NCBI GenBank assembly: GCA_021234155.1
Contig: JAJEKV010000003.1
Coordinates: 12,087,819 to 12,151,818, forward strand
From: Isoetes taiwanensis
Lineage: Eukaryota > Streptophyta > Lycopodiopsida > Isoetales > Isoetaceae
DNA: 64,000 nucleotides
Direction: 5' to 3'
Shown: positions 1-10,476 of the stretch, piece after piece
How the letters are laid out: every line of letters starts with the position of its first letter
Numbering within the stretch: the first letter of the stretch is position 1
The notes under the pieces: model-generated
What the model was told of the DNA's origin: nothing
What the model saw: the letters and a program-made list of their open reading frames with translations, nothing else
Databases searched by the model: none
Program-made: the position numbers and the translations under genes

Positions 1-1088
1 CCTATTTTCATATTATCTCCTCCCTTCTTTTTGAATCCCCTCCAAAATCTTCGGGGCTGTTTCTTCAGCAATTTCGCCATATACCATTGATGCTGCAGCA
101 GGTTATTATTCCGTTTTATCTTCATTAGTCTTACGTATGCTGCTTTTTCTATTTGGTATGTCTCCTTCCCTATATGCTCTTTGGTTTTTCTTTTTTGCTC
201 TCTGCAATCGTCATCGTACCATACTGATGCTTTGAAGGCCCCGTTCTTTCTGATTTTGTTCTTTTTCCCAAACACCTCTGTTGCTACTCTCACCATGATG
301 TCATTGAGTATATTGCCATTGTCATTCGCATTGTGTGCTCCCCATTCCCATTTTCCCATTTCCTCCCTGACTATTTGTATAAATGTATCTGTGTATTTTT
401 CTTGGAATTGGATCCTCACCCTTGCTTTCTTTTCCTCCTTTTCCCTGTGTTATTGATCTGTGTCGTCCCACCCCTTTGAGTGTTAATTTGATCGGTCTAT
501 GACTTTCCCTTTTTCCAGTCGGCCAATCCTGTAGCATTAGTCCTACTACTTTATCTGCTACTTGATTGTTCAGAATTACGTAATCTACTCCCTGTTGCCG
601 TGCAGACCGTCCTTTTCATCAATGTTCGTGCTTTGTGCCTGTTCTTGTTTGGTTCTAGCATTTAAATCCCCTACTAGTATTATTGGCCCCTGTTCTTTCC
701 ATTTCATCATACTTTCCCCTAGGTCCAGCAACTCTAGCTTGTCACTTTTTGGCGGATAATATGCAATTATCAGAAATATGTCTTGTTCGTTTTGCAATTG
801 GACATTCAACACCATGTATCTTTTATTGATATCTGAATGTAAAATACATGCGTTGCTATCCATACTGTTCTTTACATAACAGGCCAGTCCTGCACTTCCC
901 CTCCCTATCTTGAAATCCTTGTCCTTCCAACACGTGAACAGCTGGTATCCTTCTTCCTCTGGCAACCTCTTGACGTTATGCTCCCATGTCTCTACCAGAC
1001 ATATTATGTCGCGGCTGTGGGCACCTTTTAATTCTCTCTCCGTCATCCCACGGGTACCCCCGGTACAGTTCCAGTACCATATTGCCAA
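1..1088 (-). pseudogene. LINE ORF2: endonuclease domain and linker, frameshifted, partial
   Basis: Encodes the endonuclease that nicks target DNA for target-primed reverse transcription. Visible motifs of the exonuclease-endonuclease-phosphatase fold, in order, are WNCTGG near the start, the catalytic-Glu motif VETW, AYYPPKS, GDLNAR, then after a frameshift near 590 VDYVIL and the C-terminal histidine motif SHRPIKL. The spacing between GDLNAR and VDYVIL is shorter than usual, so there is also an internal deletion. A further shift near 430 opens a frame with WYDDDCREQKRK and FWRGFKKKGG, the usual linker before the reverse transcriptase, which runs to position 1. Reverse transcriptase itself is not in the window. 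Confidence 0.75.
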
Positions 1089-1651
1089 CGTCTCTTCCCT
1101 CGAGGTTGTTCCTTCGGGGTCTCCGTGCCTTCTATCCCGTTGCCTGCTCTTCTTGGTCTTCCTCTGGTCTTCATTGTCGGGGTTGGGCCCCCAAACCCTG
1201 CTTGCATTGTTCGTTCTTCGTTTCCCCCACTTCCGCTTCTTTCTGCCCTCTGTTCTGATTCCCTTCCAACGTTATCGCTCTCAGCGCTCCCCCTAGCAAT
1301 CTGCTCTCCTGCCCCTATTGTATTGTCATCAGGGGATTTATGTTTTCCTTCTCCAATTCTGTTAATTTTGTTACTCCCTAAGTCCCCACATTCTGTTCTT
1401 GCGATTGTGTAGCCTGTTCTCTTACCCTCTTGTGAAGGTAAACTTTGCCATTCCTGACCCCCGCATGTATCCCTGTTTGGTTCAGCTCCCTGGCTTTGGC
1501 TAGCTCCCTGTGCAGCCCTTGACGCTGCATTACTGTCAGAGACTCCTATACTTTGATTCCATTCCTCAATCTGGATCCCATCCGCAAGATTCTTTCTTTG
1601 GTCGCCAAGCCCCTCAGTGTCAGGTTTATGTGTCTCGATCTCCCTCTCCAT
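1043..1651 (-). CDS. Polar ORF bridging LINE ORF1 and ORF2
   Basis: A 202-codon open frame overlaps the end of ORF1 and the beginning of the endonuclease frame. It is rich in Gly, Arg, Glu and Ser and shows no domain I recognise. It could be a C-terminal extension of ORF1 reached by frameshift, an N-terminal leader of ORF2, or an open frame that is open only because of base composition. The overlap of its last codons with the endonuclease start in another frame fits a programmed or mutational frameshift. The call is weak. Confidence 0.25.
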   Translation of the reverse strand: MEREIETHKPDTEGLGDQRKNLADGIQIEEWNQSIGVSDSNAASRAAQGASQSQGAEPNRDTCGGQEWQSLPSQEGKRTGYTIARTECGDLGSNKINRIGEGKHKSPDDNTIGAGEQIARGSAESDNVGRESEQRAERSGSGGNEERTMQAGFGGPTPTMKTRGRPRRAGNGIEGTETPKEQPRGKRRWQYGTGTVPGVPVG

Positions 1652-2193
1652 TGGCCTGACCGTATTGCCTTGACAATGACGCTCCTGTGTTCTTTGAACA
1701 CTGTCTCTATCACTTCTGCAGTAACTCGATATATATCCTCGTTAGGTCTCTCCGCTACCCCAATTAGCCTAACATCATGTTTAATTTTACTCTGCTCCTC
1801 ATATTCCATTATATGTGGCTTTATCCTATCAAATGACTCCCATGCATCCAACTCAATATTTCATTTCTCTAATTCAACCAACCTTTGCAGAATCTTTGCT
1901 TTCTCCTCTTCAATCTCGTCCATTCTGCGCTGCATTTCCTCGTTCGTCCTCTTCACCCCTCCTAACCTCACGTCCATACTAGAGATGGCTAGTTTGTTGC
2001 TGTTGCATGTTTCAGCCAGTGCATTGAGTGCATCCATGCTCGGAATTTTCGATTCTAGCTGCTTGTCCATCTGTGCCAGGAAATCCCTAAGGTCCTGTTG
2101 GCTCACTGGCGCTCTCGCTGCATCTGCTCTCCTCTGCTGGATGTCGGCCATAGTGGCACCCGACCAAACGATCCTGCAGTGCTTCTTCTTCAT
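1546..2193 (-). pseudogene. LINE ORF1 (coiled coil plus RRM-like region)
   Basis: Probable nucleic-acid chaperone of the LINE. The start is taken at the ATG at 2193; a second ATG lies at 2150. The first ~110 codons are charged and heptad-like (QMDKQLESKIPSMDALNAL, then EEMQRRMDEIEEEKAKIL), typical of a coiled coil. A TGA at 1861-1863 interrupts the frame, which then continues in the same frame with a region (DVRLIGVAERPNEDIY ... LRGLATKERILRMG) resembling the RRM-like domain of L1-type ORF1 proteins. The ORF ends at 1546. One nonsense mutation is the only break. The domain assignment rests on pattern recognition, without a profile search. Confidence 0.6.
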
Positions 2194-2358
2194 GGCCAGA
2201 CGAGGTAAGAAAGAAAGAGAGAGTGAAATGGGAAACAGGGGATTTTTGGGCCACACAGGATGACACGAAAGCCTCCAGTTGAAGAATGAGAGAACATGAT
2301 AACATTGTATCAGACATATCTAAATACTTAGACTCTTGGAAAATTGGCTTAGGTCGTT

Positions 2359-2820
2359 TTGGGCGAACTTCTGTTTTGGCCTCGTTCCCAATGGAATTAT
2401 GCAGAAGCAAATGTTCAAGAAGTACATGAAGAAGCGAACAACTTAGAGGAAGAAGAAGAAGAGCATTATTGTGGCCCGGATAGTGGTCGACCTAAGGAAG
2501 TTTTTAAGCCTGAGAAACATATCTCACAAGGAATGTTTCTTATCGTGAGGCCTGAGAATATAAATGAGACACCTTTTTGGTTGGGTGTAGCATTAACAAA
2601 TCCAAAAGAAAACCACGATGGAATTAGAAAAGGCTTATATGTACATGTTCTGTGGTGGAAGCCATTACGTCGAGGTGCAAAAACAATTCAAGCTCAGTAC
2701 TGTGAATGTTGGACCAAAAGGTAGAAATGTAATCCACAAGATGAACAATGGCTGGATATTTTATCAGTCATTCATGCTTGGAAACCTAAAAAGTGTGCTA
2801 TGACAATCAAGTGCCTTCAA
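2359..2820 (+). pseudogene. Transposon-derived ORF fragment with a chromo/BAH-like C-terminal region
   Basis: The open frame 2359..2724 has an acidic stretch (EEEEEE), then a region containing HISQGMFLIVRPEN, PFWLGVAL and VHVLWWKP. It continues past a stop in the same style (NPQDEQWLDI, HAWKPKK) to about 2820. Short regions of this kind, with an aromatic-rich strand pattern ending in V-x-WW/WY-x-P, are common at the C-terminus of plant transposon proteins. I cannot name the family. No start codon with convincing context is seen, and it may be the last exon of a decayed gene. Confidence 0.35.
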
Positions 2821-3924
2821 TAAATTCGAGAAAATATAGTTAAAATTGTATGAGACCACCTTGAATTATGTAATCGTTGAAAGGTTTTCAATGTAATTTT
2901 ATGTCACAATAAGGCAATAGCTTGTGTCATTTAAACTTTCAAAGGATCTTTGTATACTTTCATAAGCGTTTTTTAAAAGTTAATCTTCATATTTGATGAT
3001 GCATTATCATATTTTCCTCCATTTGTTTCTGAATAAAATATGAAAGTAGAGTCACATGTTGGAACATTTGAGCATCAAAATAATAAATCAGTCCTACTTT
3101 TCTTGAATATATGATAATTAACCCCCTCTGAACAGCCTGGCTCTCGAGTTTTATAGCATTGAAAGTCCATGAATGCCTAAGTTATGTCAGATGGCCATAA
3201 ACACCTAGCATATTATGGTAACCACCATAAAACCACCGCAAAACCACCGTATAGCTCTCAGACCTAGTTTATTGAGGCGGATAAAACTGTAGCCCTCATT
3301 TTGTTATAATAGACATAACACCCTCGTTCTAAGGAGTTATCCCTCTTATTCTGCATTTGGTTTGTAATCCTTCTAAGTATGACCACCATAGCTTGGGAAG
3401 TGATTCTAATTGGAAGCAATTCAAAACTTACAATTCCTTCATAAAAAATTTTCACTACTTTGTTTTATTTGTGCATGACTTCCCAAGTTGCTTCCTTGCA
3501 ATGCAATTAGGCCGTACTCTCAAACAAAATTAGTGTGACACGTACAGCAAGATCTAAAAATCTCTATCTAAACAGAGACACATATTGCAATACATATTAC
3601 ACTTTGTGAATATAGGTTATTAAAGAAGTCTACAAGAACAAAATTAGCTCTTGAGAGGGAAGGCCAGTTCATGTAAAAGTCATTTTCAAGTATATTATTA
3701 GTGTCTAAACATAGACCAGCAAATTCAAGCAGCAACTCTATCTTATACAGGTATCTGGACAATTTTTTTCTTCGTCTTGCCTTCTAGGTGATGAAATAAT
3801 ACAATATAACAATGGGGTCCAGCTTTCTTCAGGTGGTGCATTTCTATGTGGCGACTTAGCTTGTACCAACATCAGGAAATCATAATCAGGTCGACCTATT
3901 CTCTGTTACAGCTTCAACCGGTCA
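2821..3924. other. AT-rich intergenic stretch, nothing recognised
   Basis: No coding pattern, RNA gene or clear repeat was found on either strand. The open frames here are short and low in complexity. Confidence 0.5.
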
Positions 3925-4773
3925 TCAAGAATTTGATCATGAGCACTTCAGTAGGTAAAAAACCCCTGCTATAAACTATCTCTTCAGTTATGCCTTGGTG
4001 GAATTTCTTTACAGCAGCAAATCTACCAAATCTGCCATAGCCAAGCACTCAAAAGCTATCTCCGATTGTTATATTGTAGGGATAAGCAATCTGATCTCCC
4101 TTTTCAATTTGGCAGGGAATTTCGCTCTCGGCTGCCGCCAGTTGCAGAGAAACTCTCTGTCGAATCATTACTCCAAACCACCTAAGCAGAGGTTGAAGCC
4201 TACATAAAAATAATGTCAGAACATATAAAAGAAATCAAACTAAATCATAAACAAACTAAATCAAAATAAATTCAAGTACTTACATTTCAAAAGGAAACAT
4301 GCTGCCGTCTAATTCACAACTTGAAGCATAAAGATATCTAACATGTCTGCAAATTGCTTCAAATCGAGTTCCTCTATCTTTTTATCAACGGAATGTCCCA
4401 CATGAACCCTCCAGCTATCAAAACGTCTCCTAGCCCACTGTATTTTTGCCTCAGATTTGTTGATTCCTCCCATGCGAACTTCTTGAAGTAAATCTTGATC
4501 CAATTCCAGAAAGGGAACGCCTGCTTTACCTAAATTCTCCTTATCAATCTCAGATGCAATACATGGAATAACCACACTTAAATGCCCATTTGACTTCATC
4601 CTGCATGTTAGTAATATCAGATAAAACTGAACCTTTAGGACTGCATCAGCCTCAGACATATGCAGATCAAAGTTTGGAGTTGATTCCATGCTTGCAAGCC
4701 TCCAATGACTACTTTCAGGACCTCCAAACAAGAAATATATTATATGCAAGATAATAGTCATAGTGAAACCCAT
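3925..4773 (-). pseudogene. Crypton-like tyrosine recombinase gene, copy B (decayed, intron-containing)
   Basis: The exon at about 4283..4773 encodes VPFLELDQDLLQEVR, then AKIQWARRRFDSWR and LKQFADMLDIFMLQVV. It matches the plus-strand copy at 22101..22376 plus 45365..45426 nearly residue for residue across both halves. A one-base deletion just after QVV shifts the frame; the shifted frame reads LDGSMFPFEM and ends at a good splice donor (GTAAGT). An intron and an acceptor at about 4208 follow, then LQPLLRWFGVMIRQR, homologous to the next exon of the other copy. The W-x-x-x-x-F-x-x-W and DGS-x-FP patterns resemble the N-terminal region of Crypton-type recombinases. The exact 3' limit is uncertain. 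Confidence 0.5.
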
Positions 4774-5221
4774 GATCTAACCTCCAGAACTCCAAACAGA
4801 AGAATCTTCAACGTACACAAGGAGAATAAGTTGGAGATATGTTAAAAACGAAAATCTAAGACTAAGATATGAACTACAATTATAAAAAAACGTTAAACCT
4901 AAAGCTTATAGTAAAAAACAAGGAATCTTAGCCTTAAACAAACAGAATGTCGAGTAAACATCCATTTTAAACCAATCTTGATGAAGAATACAGCTGACAG
5001 GATGCTTCACAAGTTAAGATCTCACTGCAACTGCCAAAATCGAAAAAAACAGAGAGTTTAGTAGCATATAAACTCGCGAGAATCAACAAGAAACTGAGCA
5101 AAGTCGCCAAAAGATACCTGAAAACTCTAGAATCTTGAAACTACTCCTCAAAATAGTCCCAAAATTGCCAAAAATAATCCAGCCAGATCAAAATTGCAAG
5201 GACAAAACTTGCACGCCCCAA

Positions 5222-5428
5222 GCGCGGCCCAAAAATCCCCTATTTCCCATTTCACTCTCTCTTTTTCTTACCTCGTCTGGCCGTGAAGAGGCACTGCAAG
5301 AAAGAGAGAGTGAAATGGGAAATAGGGGATTTTTGGGCTCCTGGGATCGAATCTAGGCTCCGCGCTGAGGTAAGAAAGAAAGAGAGAGTGAAATGGGAAA
5401 TAGGGGATTTTTGGGCCACACAGGATGA
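5222..5428. repeat. Three LINE 5'-end fragments in alternating orientation
   Basis: The 5' end of the LINE at 2193..2262 recurs here three times. A plus-oriented copy covers about 5222..5298 and includes the GTGAAGAGGCACTGCA start region. Two minus-oriented copies cover about 5299..5338 and 5366..5428. All share the GAAATGGGAAATAGGGGATT core. The last copy ends at the same point (CCACACAGGATGA) as the LINE at 2262, marking the true 5' terminus. The arrangement produces a local inverted repeat. Confidence 0.8.
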
Positions 5429-5436
5429 TCCACATA

Positions 5437-5536
5437 ACAGGATTGTCAACTTACTTGACATTCCTGATATGGAATCCAGGCGACGCGCGTCGCCTGGATT
5501 CCATATCAGGAATGTCAAGTAAGTTGACAATCCTGT
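5437..5536. repeat. Perfect 100-bp palindrome
   Basis: Positions 5437..5486 are the exact reverse complement of 5487..5536 with no loop; the centre is GACGCGCGTC. Pairing stops abruptly at 5436/5537. A transcript would fold into a 50-bp perfect hairpin. It abuts the LINE 5'-end fragments. It may be a tiny foldback element or a recent inverted duplication. Confidence 0.95.
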
Positions 5537-6352
5537 ATATGAGAACCAGTTCTAAACTAATCCATAGACAGAGAGGAAAAAGAATTCTCATCAAATAAAG
5601 CAATCGATAAGAGCAGTTCTAGAATGGAAAAATTAACAAGTAAAATGTATGGTATCCGTGACTGAAAATGGACAAGTACGGAAATCAGTCCTTCCACATC
5701 TGGTGCATTCATAATTAGATAGATCAGTCAATTCTGTATATAGAAAAGTCCACTAAATGGACTTTACTATAACGTGGACGACACTTAGGTGTTCTCCAAC
5801 TCGGCGCCACATCACCTTTTTTTTTTACTTGGAATTTTCTTTCCCCTGTTTTCTGCTTGCTTGCGCCATAGGGATCGATCATCGGAGACAGCCAGATGTT
5901 TCTTTTTGAGGCGCTGGCCTATTTTTTTGAGGCGCTGGTCTTAGATTCTTAGGATTTCATTTGGCACAGGTTAGGACATCCATGTTGTCTCAATTTCTTA
6001 AGATTTGAAGGTTTTTTCTGCAAGAATCTTAGACGCTGGCCTAAGATCCGTGATTTTTGACTTGAAGCAAGAAGTTTGTTTTGTTCGAGAGTGTTCAAGG
6101 TTCTAAGATTCTGTTTCAATAACCTGAGGTATTTTTCTGATTTTGTCAAAATGTGAGTTGTTTTTTAGCTAACTTTCTTGTGACTGAAAATGGACAAGTA
6201 AAAGGTATGGTAAAGGAAATCAATCCTTCCACATCTGATGCATTCGTGATTGGACAGATCAGTCAATTTTGTATATAGGAAAGTCCACTAAGTGGACTTT
6301 ACTATAACGTGAACGACACTAAGGTGTCCTCCAACTCGGTGCCACATCACCT

Positions 6353-6658
6353 GTAACGGGCCCATGGTAGACCGCTCGAGTATTCATTCCTTGAATGTGC
6401 CCGTGGGGCGTTCCCGAGACACTGGCATAAATGGGTAGAAACGATTACTCATAAACGTCTAGACGGTTTTTTCCAGTTGGTTAAGGGCATGTCGGTTAGG
6501 AACGTTACCATCAGAGCAGGTCTCGAGTTCGAGTCTCCATGGTTGTCTATATGCATGGGTAATTTGTGTAGACTTGGTAATCATTGTGACATGGTATGAC
6601 ATAGACATGGTATAGCTTTGGACGCTCGAGGACGAGCATAGCTGTAATGGGAGAGGCT
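6353..6658 (+). mobile_element. tRNA-derived SINE
   Basis: Contains RNA polymerase III promoter-like boxes in tRNA order and spacing: an A-box-like CAGTTGGTTAAGGGCATG near 6474 and a B-box-like GGTCTCGAGTTCGAGTCTCC at 6519..6538. It is preceded by TAACGGGCCCATGGTAGACC. The same sequence restarts at 6659, giving a tandem arrangement. The element lies inside the duplicated block. Confidence 0.55.
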
Positions 6659-6832
6659 ATAACGGGCCCATGGTAGACCGCTCGAGTATTCGATCCGTGA
6701 ATGTGCCAGTGGGACGTTCCCAAGACACCGACATAAATGGGTAGAAGTGACTACTCATAAACGTCTAGACGGTTTTGCCCAGTTGGTTAAGGGCATGTCG
6801 GTTAGGAACGTTACATCCCCGTTACATCACCC
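6659..6832 (+). mobile_element. Second, truncated copy of the same SINE
   Basis: Begins with the same TAACGGGCCCATGGTAGACC leader and keeps the A-box region (CCCAGTTGGTTAAGGGCATG), but stops before the B-box, at AACGTTACATCCCC. Confidence 0.5.
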
Positions 6833-7606
6833 TTTCTTTTAGTTAGAATTTTCTTTCCCCTGTTCTCTGCTTACCTGCACCGTAGGGATCGATCATCAGA
6901 GATGGCCGGGTGTTTCTTTTTGAGGTGTTGGCCTACTTTTTTGAGGCGCTGGTCTTAGATTCTTAGAATTTCATTTGGCGCAGGCTGGGACATCCGTCTT
7001 ATCTCAATTTCTTAAGTTTTGAAGGTTTTTTCCCAAGAATCTTAGATGTTGGCCTAAGATCCGTGATTTCTGACTTGAAGCATGGAACTTTGTTTCGTTC
7101 GAGAGTTTCCAAGGTTCTAAAATTCTGTTTCAATAAACTGAGGTATTTTTCTGATTTTGTCGAAATGTGAGTTGTTTTTTAGCTAAATTTCTTGTTCTTT
7201 TACTTGTGGGCGAGGATCTTGCTATTAGTTTCATCATATTCTTATTTCTGAACATACAGTTGCAATATTTTGGAATTTTATAGTCCCAGAGTGACAATCT
7301 GTTGAGAATGCAACAGCTTAGCCGAGTTTCAACTTCCAACTTGTCAACGGTGCATTTTTGAGGTAACTACTCAGCGTTAGATTCTGCATATTTGTAGTAC
7401 TTAGATTTACATTTTGCATGTTTGTGGTAAGTATTTAGCTTTACATTTTACATGTTACTTGGATTCTAATGTGAATGTTTTGTAGTTTAAAGATCTGCTG
7501 TGAAGGTTTGATATGGATCCTCATGTGAAGGTTCTATTGCATACTTTACTTGTACTTTATGGAGCTTGTTCGAGGTTTGCAGGCATGGATTATTCAACCT
7601 TGAGAT

Positions 7607-8194
7607 TGAAGAATTTAAACAATGCTTAGGCAATTCAACTAATGCTTAAGCAATACAACTACACATGGAGCAATGCAATCATATTTCCATTTTATAGGCT
7701 TTAGAACATCGTGACAATAACATAACCTTTCTCTTCACATAATTTCACAATACTGTTCACTTATCAGAATGCATACAAAATTGACATCGAACTGCAGGTC
7801 AAATTCTATACATCCATCTTACACTTATTTATGAGGCCAGATCCGGCCAAGCAGGCACCGATCCGGCCTCTAAGGATATCGTGTCCCATGATCCTTGATC
7901 TCTACATATTTCTATAGTAACTTGGCTATTTGTCTTATGGTCATTGAACCGAATAACCTATCCCATATTCGGTTCGATGTATATCCACAATATTCGACCT
8001 TAGGCTTTAACTTTAACCATTAACCATGTAACAAAGATATTTCCAATGGTTAATGTCCTGACCATAGATCATTTCCTTAGATCTAGTTCACCTGGTCTTT
8101 TAACAGTAACTGTTTATAATTCTCTGTTAGATAAACTGTACCCAAGGTGAACTTAACGTGAATCAACAAGCATGTGATGATCACTTATTCAACA
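7607..8194 (-). repeat. Copia 3' LTR
   Basis: 588 bp, TGAAGAATTT...TTATTCAACA on the plus strand. It corresponds to the split right LTR, which has gained about 200 bp more. Confidence 0.92.
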
Positions 8195-10319
8195 CTCCTC
8201 CTTCATCACATGATTCAAGAATACCTAAAGCATTTCTGAATTCTGTGAATTTTGTTTCAGTCAAAGGCTTGGTAAATATGTCTGCAATTTGTAAACCTGT
8301 GCTTATGTATTTCATCTTGATATAACCTTTCTCTGCTAGATCTCTAATAAAATGAATGCTTAACTCAATATGCTTTGTCCTCTCATGCTGGACTGGATTT
8401 TTAACAATTGCAATACAACTTGTGCTGTCACTCATAATATATGTAGGCTCAATTTGCATGCATCCCATTTCTTCCATTAATCTTCTCAGCCATATTATTT
8501 CTTTTGCAACTAAAGAACTTGCAGCATACTCAGCTTTTGCTGATGACATTGCCACAGCATTTTGCTTTTTGCTTCTCAAAGACACAACTCCTCCTCCTAG
8601 ATATATTACATATCCAGAGGTTGATTTTCGTGTGCTTAAATCTCCTCCCCAGTCAGCATCACTGTATGCTATCAAACTCATATCTTTTGTACTAAATGTT
8701 ATACCATACAATTCAGTTCCTTTAAGATATCTCAACACATGCTTTGCTGCTTCCCAATGTAATCTCAATGGAAAATTACAATATCTGCTGAGTATATTCA
8801 CTATGTAGGAGATGTCTGGTCTTGTATTGTTTGATAGATACAAGAGACATCCTATCATCTCTCTATATGAAACATTTTGCATTTGAGCTGCAATCATTTC
8901 TGTCATTTCTGGCTGTACCATATCAGTAAGTTTATGCCCTGGTATGGCTGGAGTTTTTATCACTTTAGCATTCTCTAAATGAAATCTCTTCAGCATATTT
9001 CTTATGTGTCTGGTTTGTTTGAGAGTCAGAATGCCTTTATCTCTATTTCTACATACTTCTATTCCCAAAAACTGTTTTAACTCTCCCAAGTCTGTCATAT
9101 CAAATTTTGTCTTCAAAATATTCTTGCACTGTATTAGACATTGAGAATTATTAGATGCCATGATACAATCATCAACATACAATGCCAAAATGCAGAAGTC
9201 ATCTCCAACTTTGTATCTATATAAATTTCCATCATTCTTGAATCTTTGAAATCCCTGTTTTCTCAAGTTGCTGTCCATGCAAAAATACCATTCCCTTGGT
9301 GACTGCTTAAGCCCGTATACTGCACGTTTCAGTTTCCAAACTGAGGTATCATCTTTTTCATAGTCTGGTGCTTGTTTCATGTATATGTCCTCCTTCAATT
9401 TAGCATTTAAAAACGCTGTTTTCACGTCCATATGATGTATATCAAGATTCCATGCATTTGCAACTGCTAATAATATTCTTAGACTTGTTAGTTTCACTAC
9501 TGGAGAGAATATTTCATTATAATCTTTTCCCTTTTTCTGTGAAAAACCCTGTGCTACCAATCTTGCCTTGAATCTCTTGCTTTCATCAATTCCAGTTTTT
9601 ATTTTAAATATCCATTTGTTCCCAACAATATTAGTACCTTCTGGTTTTTTTACCACATCAAAGGTTTCTGTGTCTGCAAATGACTTCATCTCTTTAGCCA
9701 TGGCTTTAATCCATTTCTCCCTATCAGGGCTTTCCAATGCTTCCTCATATGTTTTAGGAACAACATGATCTTCAAGAATTGCTAATACTTGCTCTGTGTC
9801 TAAGGGTTCAGCAATTTTCTCTATTCGTCTACTTCGACCACTAGTATGTCTCCCATATTCTTGAGTGTCTACAGCCATATCTTCCTTTAATTTTTCTACT
9901 TGTGTTTTCCTTCTTTTTACATTGTCCTTTTGTATGTTTTCACTGCTACTAACATCTGAATGCTCTTTCTCTCTGTTTTCAGATTTCTGATCATCATCTA
10001 CAAGTGCATTATTATTAGCCATACCCTGATCATTGCTATCATCATCATCATTAATGCTCGGTGCAAACTTTACATGTTTTTCAGCCTCTTTTGATGCCTT
10101 GACTGATTTTAACTTCTCTCTATCCTTATAAAAGGTTTGCTCATCAAAGATGATGTCTCTGCTCAACACAATTTTGTTTAGCTTCGGAACAAACATTCTA
10201 TAGGCTTTGCTTTGTTCATCATAACCTACGAGATATCCAACCTCTGCTTTATCATCAAGCTTCTTCCTTATCTCATCAGGTATGTGAATATAGCCTAAAC
10301 ATCCATATGATTTAAACAT
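8181..10319 (-). CDS. Copia polyprotein segment: reverse transcriptase and RNase H
   Basis: An uninterrupted 712-codon frame. It opens with the integrase C-terminal tail (FKSYGCLGYIHIPDEIRKKL, YLVGYDEQSKAYRMF). The reverse transcriptase follows, with WIFKIKTGIDESKRFKARLV, DVKTAFLNAKLKEDIYMKQA, VYGLKQSPREWY and the intact catalytic YVDD (LALYVDDCIMAS). The RNase H part shows AYSDADWGGD, STSGYVIYLG and SSAKAEYAAS, with the copia-style end ADIFTKPLTETKF. It is separated from the upstream integrase frame by a frameshift near 10345. The frame runs slightly into the 3' LTR. The catalytic residues I can see are conserved, so the copy may be fairly young. Confidence 0.93.
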   Translation of the reverse strand: MFKSYGCLGYIHIPDEIRKKLDDKAEVGYLVGYDEQSKAYRMFVPKLNKIVLSRDIIFDEQTFYKDREKLKSVKASKEAEKHVKFAPSINDDDDSNDQGMANNNALVDDDQKSENREKEHSDVSSSENIQKDNVKRRKTQVEKLKEDMAVDTQEYGRHTSGRSRRIEKIAEPLDTEQVLAILEDHVVPKTYEEALESPDREKWIKAMAKEMKSFADTETFDVVKKPEGTNIVGNKWIFKIKTGIDESKRFKARLVAQGFSQKKGKDYNEIFSPVVKLTSLRILLAVANAWNLDIHHMDVKTAFLNAKLKEDIYMKQAPDYEKDDTSVWKLKRAVYGLKQSPREWYFCMDSNLRKQGFQRFKNDGNLYRYKVGDDFCILALYVDDCIMASNNSQCLIQCKNILKTKFDMTDLGELKQFLGIEVCRNRDKGILTLKQTRHIRNMLKRFHLENAKVIKTPAIPGHKLTDMVQPEMTEMIAAQMQNVSYREMIGCLLYLSNNTRPDISYIVNILSRYCNFPLRLHWEAAKHVLRYLKGTELYGITFSTKDMSLIAYSDADWGGDLSTRKSTSGYVIYLGGGVVSLRSKKQNAVAMSSAKAEYAASSLVAKEIIWLRRLMEEMGCMQIEPTYIMSDSTSCIAIVKNPVQHERTKHIELSIHFIRDLAEKGYIKMKYISTGLQIADIFTKPLTETKFTEFRNALGILESCDEGGVLNK

Positions 10320-10476
10320 GCTATAATCTACATCAATTTTATTTCGGAATGTTACCTTTTAGGCTTGCAGTAGGCAGTTTGTTTTGAACGTAGATTGCTG
10401 CTTTCAGAGTTTCTTCCCATAAATAGTTTGGTAGACCAGAAAATTTTAGCATTGATCTTACTGCATCAAGTAGGGT

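Larger units (their letters stand above)
1..2262 (-). mobile_element. L1-type LINE, 5' portion, continuing beyond the left edge
   Basis: On the minus strand an ORF1-like gene (2193..1546) is followed by an ORF2-like gene that starts with an apurinic-type endonuclease and reads on toward position 1. The linker before the expected reverse transcriptase can be read to the window edge, so that domain should lie just outside. The 5' end lies near 2262, where the sequence matches other LINE 5'-end fragments at 5222..5428 and then diverges. Both ORFs contain stops or frameshifts, so this copy is dead. No target duplication can be checked because the 3' end is missing. Confidence 0.8.
5643..7190. repeat. 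Duplicated block (5643..6180 and 6181..7190) interrupted by SINEs
   Basis: About 360 bp at 5816..6180 recurs at about 6832..7190 with scattered differences; shared landmarks include AGGGATCGATCATC and TTTTTGAGGCGCTGGTCTTA. The preceding block with GTCCACTAA..TGGACTTTACT (5738..5815) recurs at 6271..6352. The second copy is split by the SINE sequences at 6353..6832. No coding potential was recognised. Confidence 0.75.

Noticed and set aside
1553-2263. A 236-codon plus-strand open frame
   Set aside because: Antisense shadow of LINE ORF1; the minus strand carries the coiled-coil and RRM-like patterns.
5252-5530. Overlapping open frames of 79-92 codons on both strands
   Set aside because: Produced by the LINE 5'-end fragments and the palindrome; symmetrical and without protein character.
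6473-6540. Possible tRNA gene
   Set aside because: A and B boxes are present, but the acceptor and anticodon stems do not pair convincingly and the unit is repeated with a long leader, so a SINE fits better.
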